From CAYMUR01 sp964393615 (GTDB lineage Bacteria; Planctomycetota; Planctomycetia; Pirellulales; Pirellulaceae), in contig CAYMUR010000036.1 of NCBI GenBank assembly GCA_964393615.1, positions 1 through 43,148 on the forward strand: a stretch of 43,148 nucleotides of DNA, written 5' to 3'. Positions 35,600-43,148 of the stretch are shown here, piece by piece (position 1 is the first letter of the stretch; the number at the start of each line of letters is the position of its first letter). The translations under genes and the position numbers were made by a program. The notes below the pieces were generated by a model, which ran no database searches, was not told the DNA's origin, and saw nothing but the letters and a program-made list of their open reading frames with translations.

Positions 35600-36664
35600 T
35601 TATTCAGCGATGCTGAGACGTTGAAAACTTTTATTGCCGATCAATTTTTGTACAGCTTGGTGCACCTCACCAACAGACAAATCACGCATACAACGATGAT
35701 GGCCCAGTGAACAGTGGCGACGTCCGCATGGGGAACAGTTCATGGATCGGAATAAGTTAATCGATTTAGGGTGATATGTTTCCGTCCAGCGTGGATCGAT
35801 CGGCCCAAATAGGCTCACGACAGGAATGTCAAGTGCAGTGGCAATGTGGCGTGGGCCACTGTCGGTGGTGACCATGGCACTCGCTTTTTGAATACAAGCT
35901 TTGGTAATACCCAGATCAAGATTTTGTTGGGCCATGCTGCGAACTCGTGGATGATTCACCATCTTTTCGATGTAAGCAGCATTTTTCTGTTCGGCGGGAC
36001 CGCAGATGACAAGTACGGCTTTTTGTTCATCGCGAACAATTCGCTGGGCCAATTCAATATAGTATTCTCGCGGCCAATGCTTTGCGCTTCCAAACGCGCC
36101 ACCAGTGTTTAGTATCACAACCTGGTCTGTGGGATCGAAACCAAGATGGTCCCAAATTTCATTGGCACTTTGTGTGTCAGATGAGGACACTGCCAATTCA
36201 AGCTGGCGCGATTCGGGAGGACAACCCATGTAGTATGCTAAGTCTAGATAGTAATCGACAGCTGGTACAGGAATCAGCTTGCCCTGCCGTTTGAGTGGAT
36301 AGAGTTTGTCGGTTAACAGCAGACTACGACCATACCGGACATAACCAAGTCGACGAGAACTTCCACTGAGCCAGGCGATAGCACCTGTTCGAAAGGAGTT
36401 GGACAGCAGAACCATCCAATCGGGTTTTATTTTTCTCAGCTGTCGAATCACTTGTTGGGGTCGTATGTCAGGCGTTCGGGATCGCCGGTCGTAATAAATT
36501 GTCTTGTCCAGCCATGTGGTACCAGCCAACACCTTGGACACATAGGGTCTCATAATTCCAGTAATCGTAGTTTGCGGCCCGAAGTGGTTCCGCAAAGCAC
36601 GCAAGGTTGGAGTGGCCATGACAACGTCGCCAATCCAGCTGGGCAGTAAAATTACGATGTTCAT
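35600..36664 (-). CDS. waaF: Lipopolysaccharide heptosyltransferase II-like (GT9)
   Basis: GT9 glycosyltransferase of 354 residues that adds heptose to the inner core of lipopolysaccharide. The start MNIVILLPSWIGDVVMATPTL is the typical first strand and loop of WaaF/RfaF. AFGSAKHWPREYY and the C-terminal TTDSGPRHIATAL with FGPIDPRWT form the nucleotide-sugar site. I chose the ATG at 36664 because the family begins here; a TTG 8 codons earlier is unlikely. It leads a group of surface-glycan genes on this strand (FkbM methyltransferase and a GT2 upstream). Planctomycetes do have lipid A/core genes. The heptose acceptor is inferred from family only. Confidence 0.88.
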   Translation of the reverse strand: MNIVILLPSWIGDVVMATPTLRALRNHFGPQTTITGIMRPYVSKVLAGTTWLDKTIYYDRRSRTPDIRPQQVIRQLRKIKPDWMVLLSNSFRTGAIAWLSGSSRRLGYVRYGRSLLLTDKLYPLKRQGKLIPVPAVDYYLDLAYYMGCPPESRQLELAVSSSDTQSANEIWDHLGFDPTDQVVILNTGGAFGSAKHWPREYYIELAQRIVRDEQKAVLVICGPAEQKNAAYIEKMVNHPRVRSMAQQNLDLGITKACIQKASAMVTTDSGPRHIATALDIPVVSLFGPIDPRWTETYHPKSINLFRSMNCSPCGRRHCSLGHHRCMRDLSVGEVHQAVQKLIGNKSFQRLSIAE

Positions 36665-36779
36665 TGGATAAGAACCAATCGTTACCAAATTGTTTGATTT
36701 GCCTTTATCTTTTCATAAAATACAGGGCCATTTTTTGATTGGCTGACAAGAGACTTGGTGTGTTCTCCGGTTTTCCTGT

Positions 36780-36797
36780 TGCAGGCATTTGCCTGCA
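36780..36797. other. Perfect 7-bp hairpin between glycan genes
   Basis: TGCAGGC, loop ATTT, GCCTGCA. It lies about 165 nt downstream of the FkbM gene stop and about 115 nt upstream of waaF, on the same transcript direction. No T-run follows, so an attenuator or processing site is only a guess. Confidence 0.4.
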
Positions 36798-36961
36798 TTG
36801 AGATGCTTACTATTGCCTTAAATATTTGTTTATGTGGAACTTCTGTTTAGTAGGTAACAGGTGCCTTTGGATTCCAGTTCACAGGCATTGGATAGGAACG
36901 ACAGCATTTATCAGTGTCCTATTTGTTGCCTGGATTCAATCGCTAGTCGTGTTCGTGGGTA

Positions 36962-37846
36962 TTATTTTGGCAAGAACGCAAAATTTCGCGTGTACGATTT
37001 GGACTGTGGATTTTCAAGTTGGGTTTCACAAAGCTCGCACAATGGCCTTAAAGTGCCGTGCGGCTTGGAAAAAAAATAGCCTTTGTATCCAAGACTTTCC
37101 AGTAATTGAAAAACATGATCAATCCCCTGTCCGGAGTGATGTTGACGCTCACATTCAAATAAAAGCGTTGGACGGTCTTGTTGTAGGATTTTCATGCCGC
37201 CATGAAAAACATTGTATTCATGTCCTTCGACATCACATTTGATGAAATGAACTGGTCGTCCAGGATGTTTGATGAAAAAATCATCGAGCGTTTGTGCTTC
37301 AACAGGTATAAGCTCTTCCTGCTGATTGTGTTGGCCAGTGATTTTTGCACCAGGCCATGGTTTTCCGATAGGACGAGCGATGGTTTTGATTCCTGACTGT
37401 GATGAGATGGCACAATTCATTACGGTTACCTGGTCCATAGGTAACGCTTGGCTGATGCGGAGCAGATAGTCTGCCAATTCGATTTGAGGTTCGAAAGCAA
37501 TCACTTGTCCCCGATGTCCCACAGCACGTTGCATCCAATAGGTCATAGCACCTTTATGTGCACCGATGTCAACGACGGTTTGGCCACGTTGAATCGTTTT
37601 ACGGAGAAATTGAATTTCAGCTCTTTCGATTTTCCAGCGATATCGCCAGGCGCGATATAGCAGCCGACAAGTCAGATTGTAACGGTCCCAGTTTCCACGA
37701 AATCCCCGAAACCTGCTTGTGGCTGTGGCATGGGAAAGCTTTTGAAAAGGGGTTTGGTCCTGCTCGTGGTTGCCGGTGGGGGCGGGAAAGTCCACAGATG
37801 TTGGACAGACGGTTTTGATTGGAAGAGAAATGTCGGAGCGCATCAA
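36962..37846 (-). CDS. FkbM family methyltransferase
   Basis: SAM-dependent O-methyltransferase of 294 residues, expected to methylate a sugar of a surface polysaccharide. VVDIGAHKGAMTYW (near 91-104) is SAM motif I, VIAFEPQ is motif II, and VHFIKCDVEGHEYNV the FkbM signature with its conserved Asp-Glu-Gly. The N-terminal 70 residues are variable and Arg-rich before the fold begins. No signal or membrane helix is seen. It lies between a GT2 and a GT9 gene on the same strand, which fits modification of a glycan. There are two ATG codons in a row at the start (37846, 37843) and no clear SD. Confidence 0.88.
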   Translation of the reverse strand: MMRSDISLPIKTVCPTSVDFPAPTGNHEQDQTPFQKLSHATATSRFRGFRGNWDRYNLTCRLLYRAWRYRWKIERAEIQFLRKTIQRGQTVVDIGAHKGAMTYWMQRAVGHRGQVIAFEPQIELADYLLRISQALPMDQVTVMNCAISSQSGIKTIARPIGKPWPGAKITGQHNQQEELIPVEAQTLDDFFIKHPGRPVHFIKCDVEGHEYNVFHGGMKILQQDRPTLLFECERQHHSGQGIDHVFQLLESLGYKGYFFSKPHGTLRPLCELCETQLENPQSKSYTRNFAFLPK

Positions 37847-37981
37847 ACCAGTTATTTGGGATTACAAGTCAGGGCGAATAGTTAGGGAAACTGTTGTGAT
37901 GAAGTGAAAAATAGGAGTTCAGTCTGAGGGGTATTACTGGCAATCATTCAGGACCATGTCTGGTTTGCGCAATTATCGTTG

Positions 37982-38794
37982 TTAGACCACTTTTTTATTT
38001 CGGGGTTCGACTAGTTCTGTGCCATAAGGAAGATTGGCTGAGTGCTGCAATTCCCATAAACGGACTTGTTTCCAATAGGCATAAATTCCGGTCAACATGC
38101 TGACGTGAAATCCGGCCACACCATCGAGGAATCCCAGGCGAAATATATAGGATCGCAGAAATCGCAAAGGGCCACCAAACATCAGGCGCCACGAATTGGA
38201 ACGTACTCCTGCCGTGTGCCAGCGCTCGGCCTGCAGCGAAGTATATCGTTGTAGCTTTTCTAGATATTCGTCGTAGTAACGTGCTGTATAATGTTCCAAA
38301 CGATTTCGTAAAACGCCTACATTGCCTGTGCTGACGGCAATTTCGGCATGGTCAGTATTCCCTTTGTAGCGAGATATATCGCGGCGAAATAGTCGGATGA
38401 CTTTATCCCGACCCCAATCACCGAAACGGATTCGATGTCCAAGAAAATAGTTGGCTCGATAGATCCAATAGGCGTCCTGGGAGGGGGTACCTAGTAATAA
38501 CTGTTTGATTTCTTTAGCAAGTTCGGTTGACACACGTTCGTCGGCGTCCACCAGCAAGATCCACGGATGAGACGCTTGTGGAATGGCCCAGTTTTTAAAA
38601 TCCCCACTGTGGATGTATTCTCGTTCAATGATTCGGCAGTTGCCAAGTTCCCTTACAAAGTCAAGTGTTCCGTCAGTCGATCCGGAATCGGCCACGAGGA
38701 TTTCGTCCGCGATGGACCCTAGAGATGCAATGCACGAACGAATGTGGGATTGTTCATTTTTACAAGGAATAATCACGGTCAGACGGGATTCCAT
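37982..38794 (-). CDS. Family 2 glycosyltransferase, WaaE-like
   Basis: GT2 enzyme of 270 residues with the A-fold start LTVIIPCKNEQSHI, DSGSTDGT (near 37-44) and the metal-binding LLVDADERV. The C-terminal half (RFLRSYIFRLGFLDGVAGF) resembles WaaE/KdtX-type transferases, which add glucose to heptose of the LPS core. It is probably cytoplasmic and membrane-bound at the face. It is on the same strand as the FkbM and GT9 genes, giving a three-gene surface-glycan set. GGGAA just before the ATG is an acceptable SD. The exact sugar and acceptor are not readable. Confidence 0.88.
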   Translation of the reverse strand: MESRLTVIIPCKNEQSHIRSCIASLGSIADEILVADSGSTDGTLDFVRELGNCRIIEREYIHSGDFKNWAIPQASHPWILLVDADERVSTELAKEIKQLLLGTPSQDAYWIYRANYFLGHRIRFGDWGRDKVIRLFRRDISRYKGNTDHAEIAVSTGNVGVLRNRLEHYTARYYDEYLEKLQRYTSLQAERWHTAGVRSNSWRLMFGGPLRFLRSYIFRLGFLDGVAGFHVSMLTGIYAYWKQVRLWELQHSANLPYGTELVEPRNKKVV

Positions 38795-39578
38795 AGTTTT
38801 CCCAGGGAGAGGGTGTGTTTTTTACTAAAATACCACAGGCAACTTATAGCCATAAACTGCTGACAGTGAAATAGAACATCGCCATGCAGCCCTTCCGCTA
38901 GCTGTGGAGAAAGGATGTGGCTCTGCTTGAAAGCGTATTAGTGTCAATTCAGCATGCAAAGGTATTGAGCTGAGCAATGTTTTTTTGCGTTTCACTGTTT
39001 TCTCTCCTTCAACGTGGACGAAACCAGGAATCATCACCGCTCCATTCGCTTAAACAACACTCTTTTTTCATCAGGTAACCGATTGACGAAATCGTTACTT
39101 TTCAGGCATTCCAGGTTGCTTCGAATGTAGCAAGGCTGAACTTGCCGTCGGCGTGTGGATGTGGTGAGAAGAGGATTCTACGCAGAATCGCATTTTGACA
39201 TGCTTGGAATTTGGGATATTGTGTCGCTCAAAATGATTTTGTGACAGAATGTTAAAAATCTCTCAAATAATCAAAGATGTAATGCACGTTGGAATGTGGA
39301 ATTGAGACGAGCCATCACTTTCAACACGACTGAAATTTAATGTCTTCTACTTACAAAATAAGGGCATCGCTGATAGATTCTGGAATGAACGGTTTCCTGC
39401 GGGACTCACAGGAATGCCGTTTCTGGTACACGCATCTGTAGCTCCAATACCTGCTCAGTTGCTGTTGATTTGGCTCAGCGGGTAGTTTGAAAAGTCCCCA
39501 CGCGTGGCCCAGAATACCTGAGTAGCGCTATGCTACGACCATTTTCACACAACGACCATTCTTTTGCGAACGATCTTT
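38795..39578. other. Long intergenic region before psd
   Basis: These 784 nt are divergent between the GT2 gene and psd. No gene is supported; a 70-codon minus-strand ORF (38825-39037) has no recognisable content. A two-tier hairpin at 39387-39422 is the only clear structure. Confidence 0.45.
39387..39422 (+). other. Two-tier hairpin upstream of psd
   Basis: GAACGG (39387-39392) pairs with CCGTTT (39417-39422, one G-U). Inside, TTCCTG (39394-39399) pairs with CAGGAA (39409-39414) around a 9-nt loop. It lies about 155 nt before the psd start. Confidence 0.45.
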
Positions 39579-40559
39579 ATGAATACACCTTCGACTCATC
39601 CTAGCACAACGTGTACGGGTCGTCCCTTAGAGCCTCTTGACCCGCAGATCAAAAGTATTCAACCGGCCGGGGGTGTCTGCATGCGCATCGAGTTGGCCTG
39701 GGGTGCGGTGCGCCGTTTTGTGTTGCAAGTTTTCTGGCGTGGATATTTACGACGGATGGCGCAAACACGTCAGGGTGAAACAAACCAATGTCCCCATCCA
39801 GTTCTCGATCCCCGAGATATCAAATTTTATCGCAACCAGGGTGGGTATTGGTGGAAGGCCAAAGACGATCCTTTTACCGGTCGGAACGAGCTGCCTTTTA
39901 TTCGCGTGGGTCTGGCGGAGATCGTCATTTTCACGCTGCTATTTTTAGTGATTGGTATTGTGTTTTATTTTCTTTACTGGCCTCTAATGATCATTCCGGC
40001 ATTGTTAGAGTTAGAAATTCTTTGGTTTTTTCGTAATCCGCACCGCCACATTCCGCAGCAGCCGGGTCGTGTCGTCTCACCTGCTGACGGGCGAGTTGAT
40101 GTCGTCGAACACCTGGATCACGATCCGCTGATTGATGGCCCTGCAATTAAGATTGCAATATTTCTCTCGGTATTCAATGTCCACATCAATCGCTCCCCGA
40201 TTCGAGCCATGATATTTTCTGTGGATTACCGACATGGCAAGTGTACCAGTGCGACTCGGCCAGAATCCGCTGACGTGAACGAGCAACTGGAAATCCGGCT
40301 GGAACAACTGGAGGCACCGTATCGGGTGATGCGACTGACCCAGATTACGGGTGCGATTGCTAGACGAATTGTTTGCTGGGTACAGCCCGGTGACACGCTC
40401 GATCGGGGACAGCAATATGGCATGATTAAGATGGGATCCCGCACTGAACTAATTATCCCTCATGAAAAGGGACTGAAGTTGCTTGTCGGTGTGGGCGACA
40501 AGGTTTTGGCCGGAAGCAGTGTGCTGGCTCATTATATGGACACGAATGAAGAAGCATGA
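39579..40559 (+). CDS. psd: Phosphatidylserine decarboxylase proenzyme
   Basis: Makes phosphatidylethanolamine from phosphatidylserine. The 326-residue protein has about 100 N-terminal extra residues, two membrane segments (about 112-133 and 134-150), then the decarboxylase core. VSPADGRVDVV (166-176) and FNVHINRSPIRA (199-210) are the conserved motifs. YGMIKMGSRTELIIP (280-294) contains Gly286-Ser287, where self-cleavage should create the pyruvoyl group on the small subunit. The GS form is the short/archaeal-type variant; it is also followed by VLAGSSVLA. An in-frame TTG at 39564 is less likely, although neither start has a strong SD. The pssA gene follows after 67 nt. Confidence 0.92.
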   Translation: MNTPSTHPSTTCTGRPLEPLDPQIKSIQPAGGVCMRIELAWGAVRRFVLQVFWRGYLRRMAQTRQGETNQCPHPVLDPRDIKFYRNQGGYWWKAKDDPFTGRNELPFIRVGLAEIVIFTLLFLVIGIVFYFLYWPLMIIPALLELEILWFFRNPHRHIPQQPGRVVSPADGRVDVVEHLDHDPLIDGPAIKIAIFLSVFNVHINRSPIRAMIFSVDYRHGKCTSATRPESADVNEQLEIRLEQLEAPYRVMRLTQITGAIARRIVCWVQPGDTLDRGQQYGMIKMGSRTELIIPHEKGLKLLVGVGDKVLAGSSVLAHYMDTNEEA

Positions 40560-40562
40560 ACC

Positions 40563-40582
40563 CCACCTGTGCTGTCAGGTGG
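40563..40582 (+). terminator. Hairpin between psd and pssA (weak terminator or attenuator)
   Basis: CCACCTG, loop TGCTGT, CAGGTGG form a perfect 7-bp stem starting four nt after the psd stop. Only TTCT follows, so read-through into pssA is likely and it may only lower downstream expression. Confidence 0.45.
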
Positions 40583-40626
40583 TTCTAGATTACACTGGAG
40601 GGCCTGAAAACCATTGGCGGCTCTAA

Positions 40627-41490
40627 ATGGAAACACCTAGCTGGCAGGTAAACCTGATGAAAAATGACATGAGTCGTTTTCCAATTTTTCCCACATTGCT
40701 TACGCTTGGCAATGCACTTTGCGGTCTGGGCGCTATCAGATTAGCCTCCCAAGCGTTAGGGCAGGAATCATACCAATTGAATCTTTACAATGCTGGCTTA
40801 CTGATCTACCTTGGTATCCTTTTCGATATGCTTGATGGTCGTGTCGCTATCTGGACAAAGCAAACGAGCGAGTTTGGCAAACAATTGGACAGTCTTTGTG
40901 ACGTCATCACTTTCGGTGTGAGCCCCGTTTTTATGATGCTGGTATTCTCACGTCAGTTGCCAATGGTGGATCCCCGTTTTTTCCTGGGAATTGCGGCGAT
41001 TTTTACACTTTGTGCCATTTTGCGACTTGCCCGGTTTAACGTGGAAAGCAGTGAAGACACCTCCCTGGTAATTTTCCATGGCCTCCCTACGCCCGCAGCA
41101 GCAGGGTTGATTGCTGCTTTTGCAATTGCCATGCCGAAGGTTTTGGAAATTAAGTCGACACCTGCATTGGAGCCCTTGGGAACGACTCTCTTAAATGTAA
41201 TCTTTCTCGCTGTTCCCATTGGGACGCTGGTTATCTCCTATTTGATGGTTTCGAGGATTCCCTATCCGCACGTTATAAAGCAGCTCGTTCAGACTCCCAA
41301 GGTTTCTTCGGTGCGTAGCTTCTATTTGGTTGTCCAAATTACCTTTGCTATTGTAATTGCCCTTACCTTGCATGAACTTGCATTGCCGATCCTTTTCATC
41401 TATTACATTTTTGGTCCCCCCATGTTGGCAGTTACTCGCCGTGTTACCGCGCGTCTTCGTCTTCGTCGGCATACTTCCCCTGCGCTGTGA
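40627..41490 (+). CDS. pssA: CDP-diacylglycerol-serine O-phosphatidyltransferase
   Basis: Integral membrane enzyme joining serine to CDP-diacylglycerol to give phosphatidylserine, the substrate of Psd. It has 287 residues and about seven or eight membrane helices. The CDP-alcohol phosphotransferase motif is DMLDGRVAI followed by G84, D88 and D92 (SEFGKQLDSLCD). All aspartates are present, but Ile75 stands where the usual AR has Arg. TPAAAGLI after the third helix is typical of PssA. Starts at 40627 (GGCGG six nt upstream) or at 40657 (MKNDMSRF) are both possible. It follows psd, so the two steps are genetically coupled. Confidence 0.9.
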   Translation: METPSWQVNLMKNDMSRFPIFPTLLTLGNALCGLGAIRLASQALGQESYQLNLYNAGLLIYLGILFDMLDGRVAIWTKQTSEFGKQLDSLCDVITFGVSPVFMMLVFSRQLPMVDPRFFLGIAAIFTLCAILRLARFNVESSEDTSLVIFHGLPTPAAAGLIAAFAIAMPKVLEIKSTPALEPLGTTLLNVIFLAVPIGTLVISYLMVSRIPYPHVIKQLVQTPKVSSVRSFYLVVQITFAIVIALTLHELALPILFIYYIFGPPMLAVTRRVTARLRLRRHTSPAL

Positions 41491-41526
41491 AAGTGAGCGG
41501 GAGTTCTGATTTTAGAGTGGGGTAAT

Positions 41527-41556
41527 GAGAATGGGCAGGACGAGAATGGGCAAGAC
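41527..41556. repeat. 15-bp tandem duplication (1 mismatch)
   Basis: GAGAATGGGCAGGAC (41527-41541) is followed by GAGAATGGGCAAGAC (41542-41556). It lies in the 100-nt gap between convergent pssA and the methyltransferase gene. Confidence 0.85.
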
Positions 41557-41590
41557 TTGGCCCAGAGTCCGGTTTCTTGAATCGTGCCAA

Positions 41591-42175
41591 TCATACTCGG
41601 CAGGTATAGAAGATTGCTGGTGGAAAATTTTTCCAGACCGGTTTACTGATGGTTACCGAAGAAAACGAACCCTTCAGCTTCCGAAGGAAACGTCGTGCTC
41701 CAGGAAACGGTAACCCTGATAGGTACGCGAACGTAACAAAAACAGCTCCTGGGCGTAAGACAGACTGCATGGACTCAAGTAAATCCTGTTGTAATTGTTC
41801 ACCAAAGACGGTCCAAGGTAGTCCAGAAATGACGGCGTCGAGGCCTTCCACCCCATGCTGTTCACAAATAGCGGCGATGTGAGTCGCGCTGTCGTGGTAG
41901 ACTTGCAGTTGGGGAAAGCGATGGGCAAGCATGGTAACCAGGTCGGCATTAATCTCGACGGCGAAGAAATTATGTTCGTCACGAATTTGAGGAAGAATGT
42001 GTTGCGTGATGGCGCCCGTACCAGGACCGTATTCGACAATGGTACGTGCTTGCTGCCAGTCAATCTCGTTGACCATAGCTCGAGCCAACCATGGTCCCGA
42101 AGCAGCAATGGCACCGACGGTGTTGGGTTGCTTTAGATATTGCTGGAAGATTCCCGTTTTTTTCTTTTCTGTCAT
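41591..42175 (-). CDS. PmtA-like phospholipid N-methyltransferase
   Basis: SAM-dependent methyltransferase of 194 residues resembling the Rhodobacter/rhizobial PmtA class and, more distantly, KsgA-type rRNA dimethylases. VEYGPGTGAIT (47-57) is SAM motif I, and AVEINADLV is motif II. VISGLPW replaces the NLPY motif of rRNA dimethylases; SGLP is the form found in PmtA. It lacks the C-terminal domain of KsgA and begins with a short run typical of PmtA-like proteins (FLKQPNTVGAI-type string, here QQYLKQPNTVGAI). Convergent with pssA, which together with psd would supply its likely substrate PE. An rRNA or other small-molecule target is not excluded. Confidence 0.75.
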   Translation of the reverse strand: MTEKKKTGIFQQYLKQPNTVGAIAASGPWLARAMVNEIDWQQARTIVEYGPGTGAITQHILPQIRDEHNFFAVEINADLVTMLAHRFPQLQVYHDSATHIAAICEQHGVEGLDAVISGLPWTVFGEQLQQDLLESMQSVLRPGAVFVTFAYLSGLPFPGARRFLRKLKGSFSSVTISKPVWKNFPPAIFYTCRV

Positions 42176-42664
42176 TGTCCATTGTTTCTCTGAGGACCAT
42201 GCTTTTGCTCAAACGAAGAACTGTGATTGTATGGCTGCTGTCTAAAACGGACAACAGGCCGCGTGATTTTGCTCGGTTCACTTCGTGTCTAGTGCTCAAC
42301 GTTTGGCAAAAACAGCATGCCCCAGTGTAATGGGTATTTTCAACGAGAAAGTGGCAGTAGGATTCTGCTGTTATTTTGTAAGGTGTTCAACAGAATTATT
42401 TGATGAATCGAGTGCTAACACCAATGGTTAAATGAACCTAGATAGTAAGCGTCTCTAGAAGATCGAAGTACAGACAGATTTCCCAAACCTATTTCCCATA
42501 TATTGGATGGATTTTTGCCGACGCCACTGGAGAATCGGATGTTGTGCGAGTAGTAGGGGACTAATTCCGGTTGAATGATTAATAGATACCCTGGTGTCAG
42601 GAGATTCCGGAAGTGATTTTAGACAGAATTGTTTTTGTGTGGATTTAGATGTACCAGTCGCCTA
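42176..42664. other. Intergenic region without recognisable gene
   Basis: These 489 nt between the methyltransferase start and the recJ stop show no supported ORF, no T-tailed hairpin and no strong promoter box. Confidence 0.4.
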
Positions 42665-43148
42665 TTACCCCGGGTGGGTGGTCAGAGAAGCGGCAACTTG
42701 GGTTGGCCGCCAGTCGACAAGATGCAGTTCTACTGAGCGTCGGCCTGCGAAGGTGTTGATAACGGGACGAAAAGCAATATCTAGTGGGCCCTTTATTTGT
42801 GACAATGGGTCCGCCCAGTCTCCCCGGCCGAAAGCAACAGCTCGGAGTGTTGCATGGTGTTGCTTGAGTTTTAAGCTTAAATGACGGTCACCTCCGCCCA
42901 TGCGCCGCGGAGCCCCTGCCAGTACAACACCTGACGCACAGAGTGTTGGACGTGGATTACCTTGACCGAACGGTGCTAGACGCTCAATCTGATTGACGAC
43001 GTTCAGATTCAGTCCACCCAATGAAGTTTCGGCATCGATACAGACTGTGGCAATGCGATCTTCTTCGCTAATATGTTCAGTCGCGTATTCACAAAATGCA
43101 GTACGAAACAGTTCTACGTTTTTGTCATGAAGTCGCAATCCTGCAGCG
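42665..43148 (-). CDS. recJ: Single-stranded-DNA-specific exonuclease RecJ (C-terminal part)
   Basis: The frame is open from the right window edge to the stop at 42665, giving the last 161 residues. AAGLRLHD at the edge is the end of the DHHA1 motif (GGHxxAAG). LNLNVVNQIERLAPFGQGNPRPTL is the highly conserved string that begins the RecJ OB-type domain, followed by VLAGAPRRMGGGDRHLSLKL. RecJ degrades single-stranded DNA 5' to 3' in recombination and mismatch repair. The catalytic DHH domain lies beyond the window. Nothing unusual in the visible part. Confidence 0.92.
   Translation of the reverse strand, partial: AAGLRLHDKNVELFRTAFCEYATEHISEEDRIATVCIDAETSLGGLNLNVVNQIERLAPFGQGNPRPTLCASGVVLAGAPRRMGGGDRHLSLKLKQHHATLRAVAFGRGDWADPLSQIKGPLDIAFRPVINTFAGRRSVELHLVDWRPTQVAASLTTHPG

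Noticed and set aside
38825..39037. 70-codon minus-strand ORF before the GT2 gene
   Set aside because: No family match, no clear SD, and no signal peptide or other feature.
41591..42175. KsgA/rRNA adenine dimethylase
   Set aside because: It has SGLP instead of the NLPY motif and lacks the C-terminal domain; PmtA-like is the better match.
1..43148. Mobile island or defence system
   Set aside because: No transposase, integrase, tRNA-flanking repeats, toxin-antitoxin or restriction genes are recognisable; the content is housekeeping, metabolic and envelope genes.

Overview
The window looks like a chromosomal segment of a planctomycete, probably Pirellulales-like, with roughly half G+C. This is inferred from gene content: a bacterial topoisomerase VI pair, an archaeal-type formylmethanofuran dehydrogenase subunit C, secreted Gfo/Idh/MocA and PQQ-propeller proteins, small Tyr/Pro-rich secreted proteins, and a primary-type sigma factor with a long insertion between regions 1.2 and 2. 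Genes are loosely packed, change strand often and leave many 300-950 nt gaps. I found no tRNA, rRNA, CRISPR array or intact insertion sequence.

Layout. 1-8294 is a small-molecule catabolism block: SMP-30 lactonase (cut by the left edge), Gfo/Idh/MocA oxidoreductase, two SDR dehydrogenases, a secreted cyclase-family hydrolase, a two-domain metallo-beta-lactamase-fold protein and a FAH-superfamily hydratase. 8295-12063 holds a secreted PQQ beta-propeller protein and two small secreted proteins. 12064-15460 encodes topoisomerase VI subunits B and A, followed by a Cys-repeat protein (15952-17292) and a zinc-ribbon membrane protein. A 950-nt gap with several predicted hairpins precedes a sigma-70 factor (18882-20438). 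Next come an ABC ATPase and a permease with a large soluble insert (20691-24034), then a Tat-type Gfo/Idh/MocA protein. 25581-30841 is a molybdenum-cofactor block: mobA, divergent fhcC, a MoeA-periplasmic-binding-protein fusion and a second moeA. 31311-35338 holds alpha-glucan phosphorylase, adenylylsulfate kinase and a BON-domain protein. 35600-38794 is a surface-glycan group (heptosyltransferase, FkbM methyltransferase, family 2 glycosyltransferase). 39579-42175 is a phospholipid block (psd, pssA and a convergent PmtA-like methyltransferase). The right edge cuts recJ.

How the genes may work together. Topo VI A and B should form one A2B2 enzyme. mobA and the moeA genes supply molybdenum cofactor, perhaps for the Fwd/Fhc complex to which FhcC belongs. 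PssA, Psd and the PmtA-like enzyme would give PS, then PE, then methylated PE.

Most notable observations: (1) Top6B carries a second H2TH-like module inserted into its transducer domain. It aligns without gaps to the first over 49 residues, with 17 identities by eye. (2) fhcC has an extended -10 promoter and a hairpin that masks a Shine-Dalgarno sequence belonging to a 10-codon leader ORF overlapping the fhcC start. (3) The protein downstream of topo VI has a strict 15-residue Cys repeat. (4) Short 13-19 bp tandem duplications recur across the gaps.
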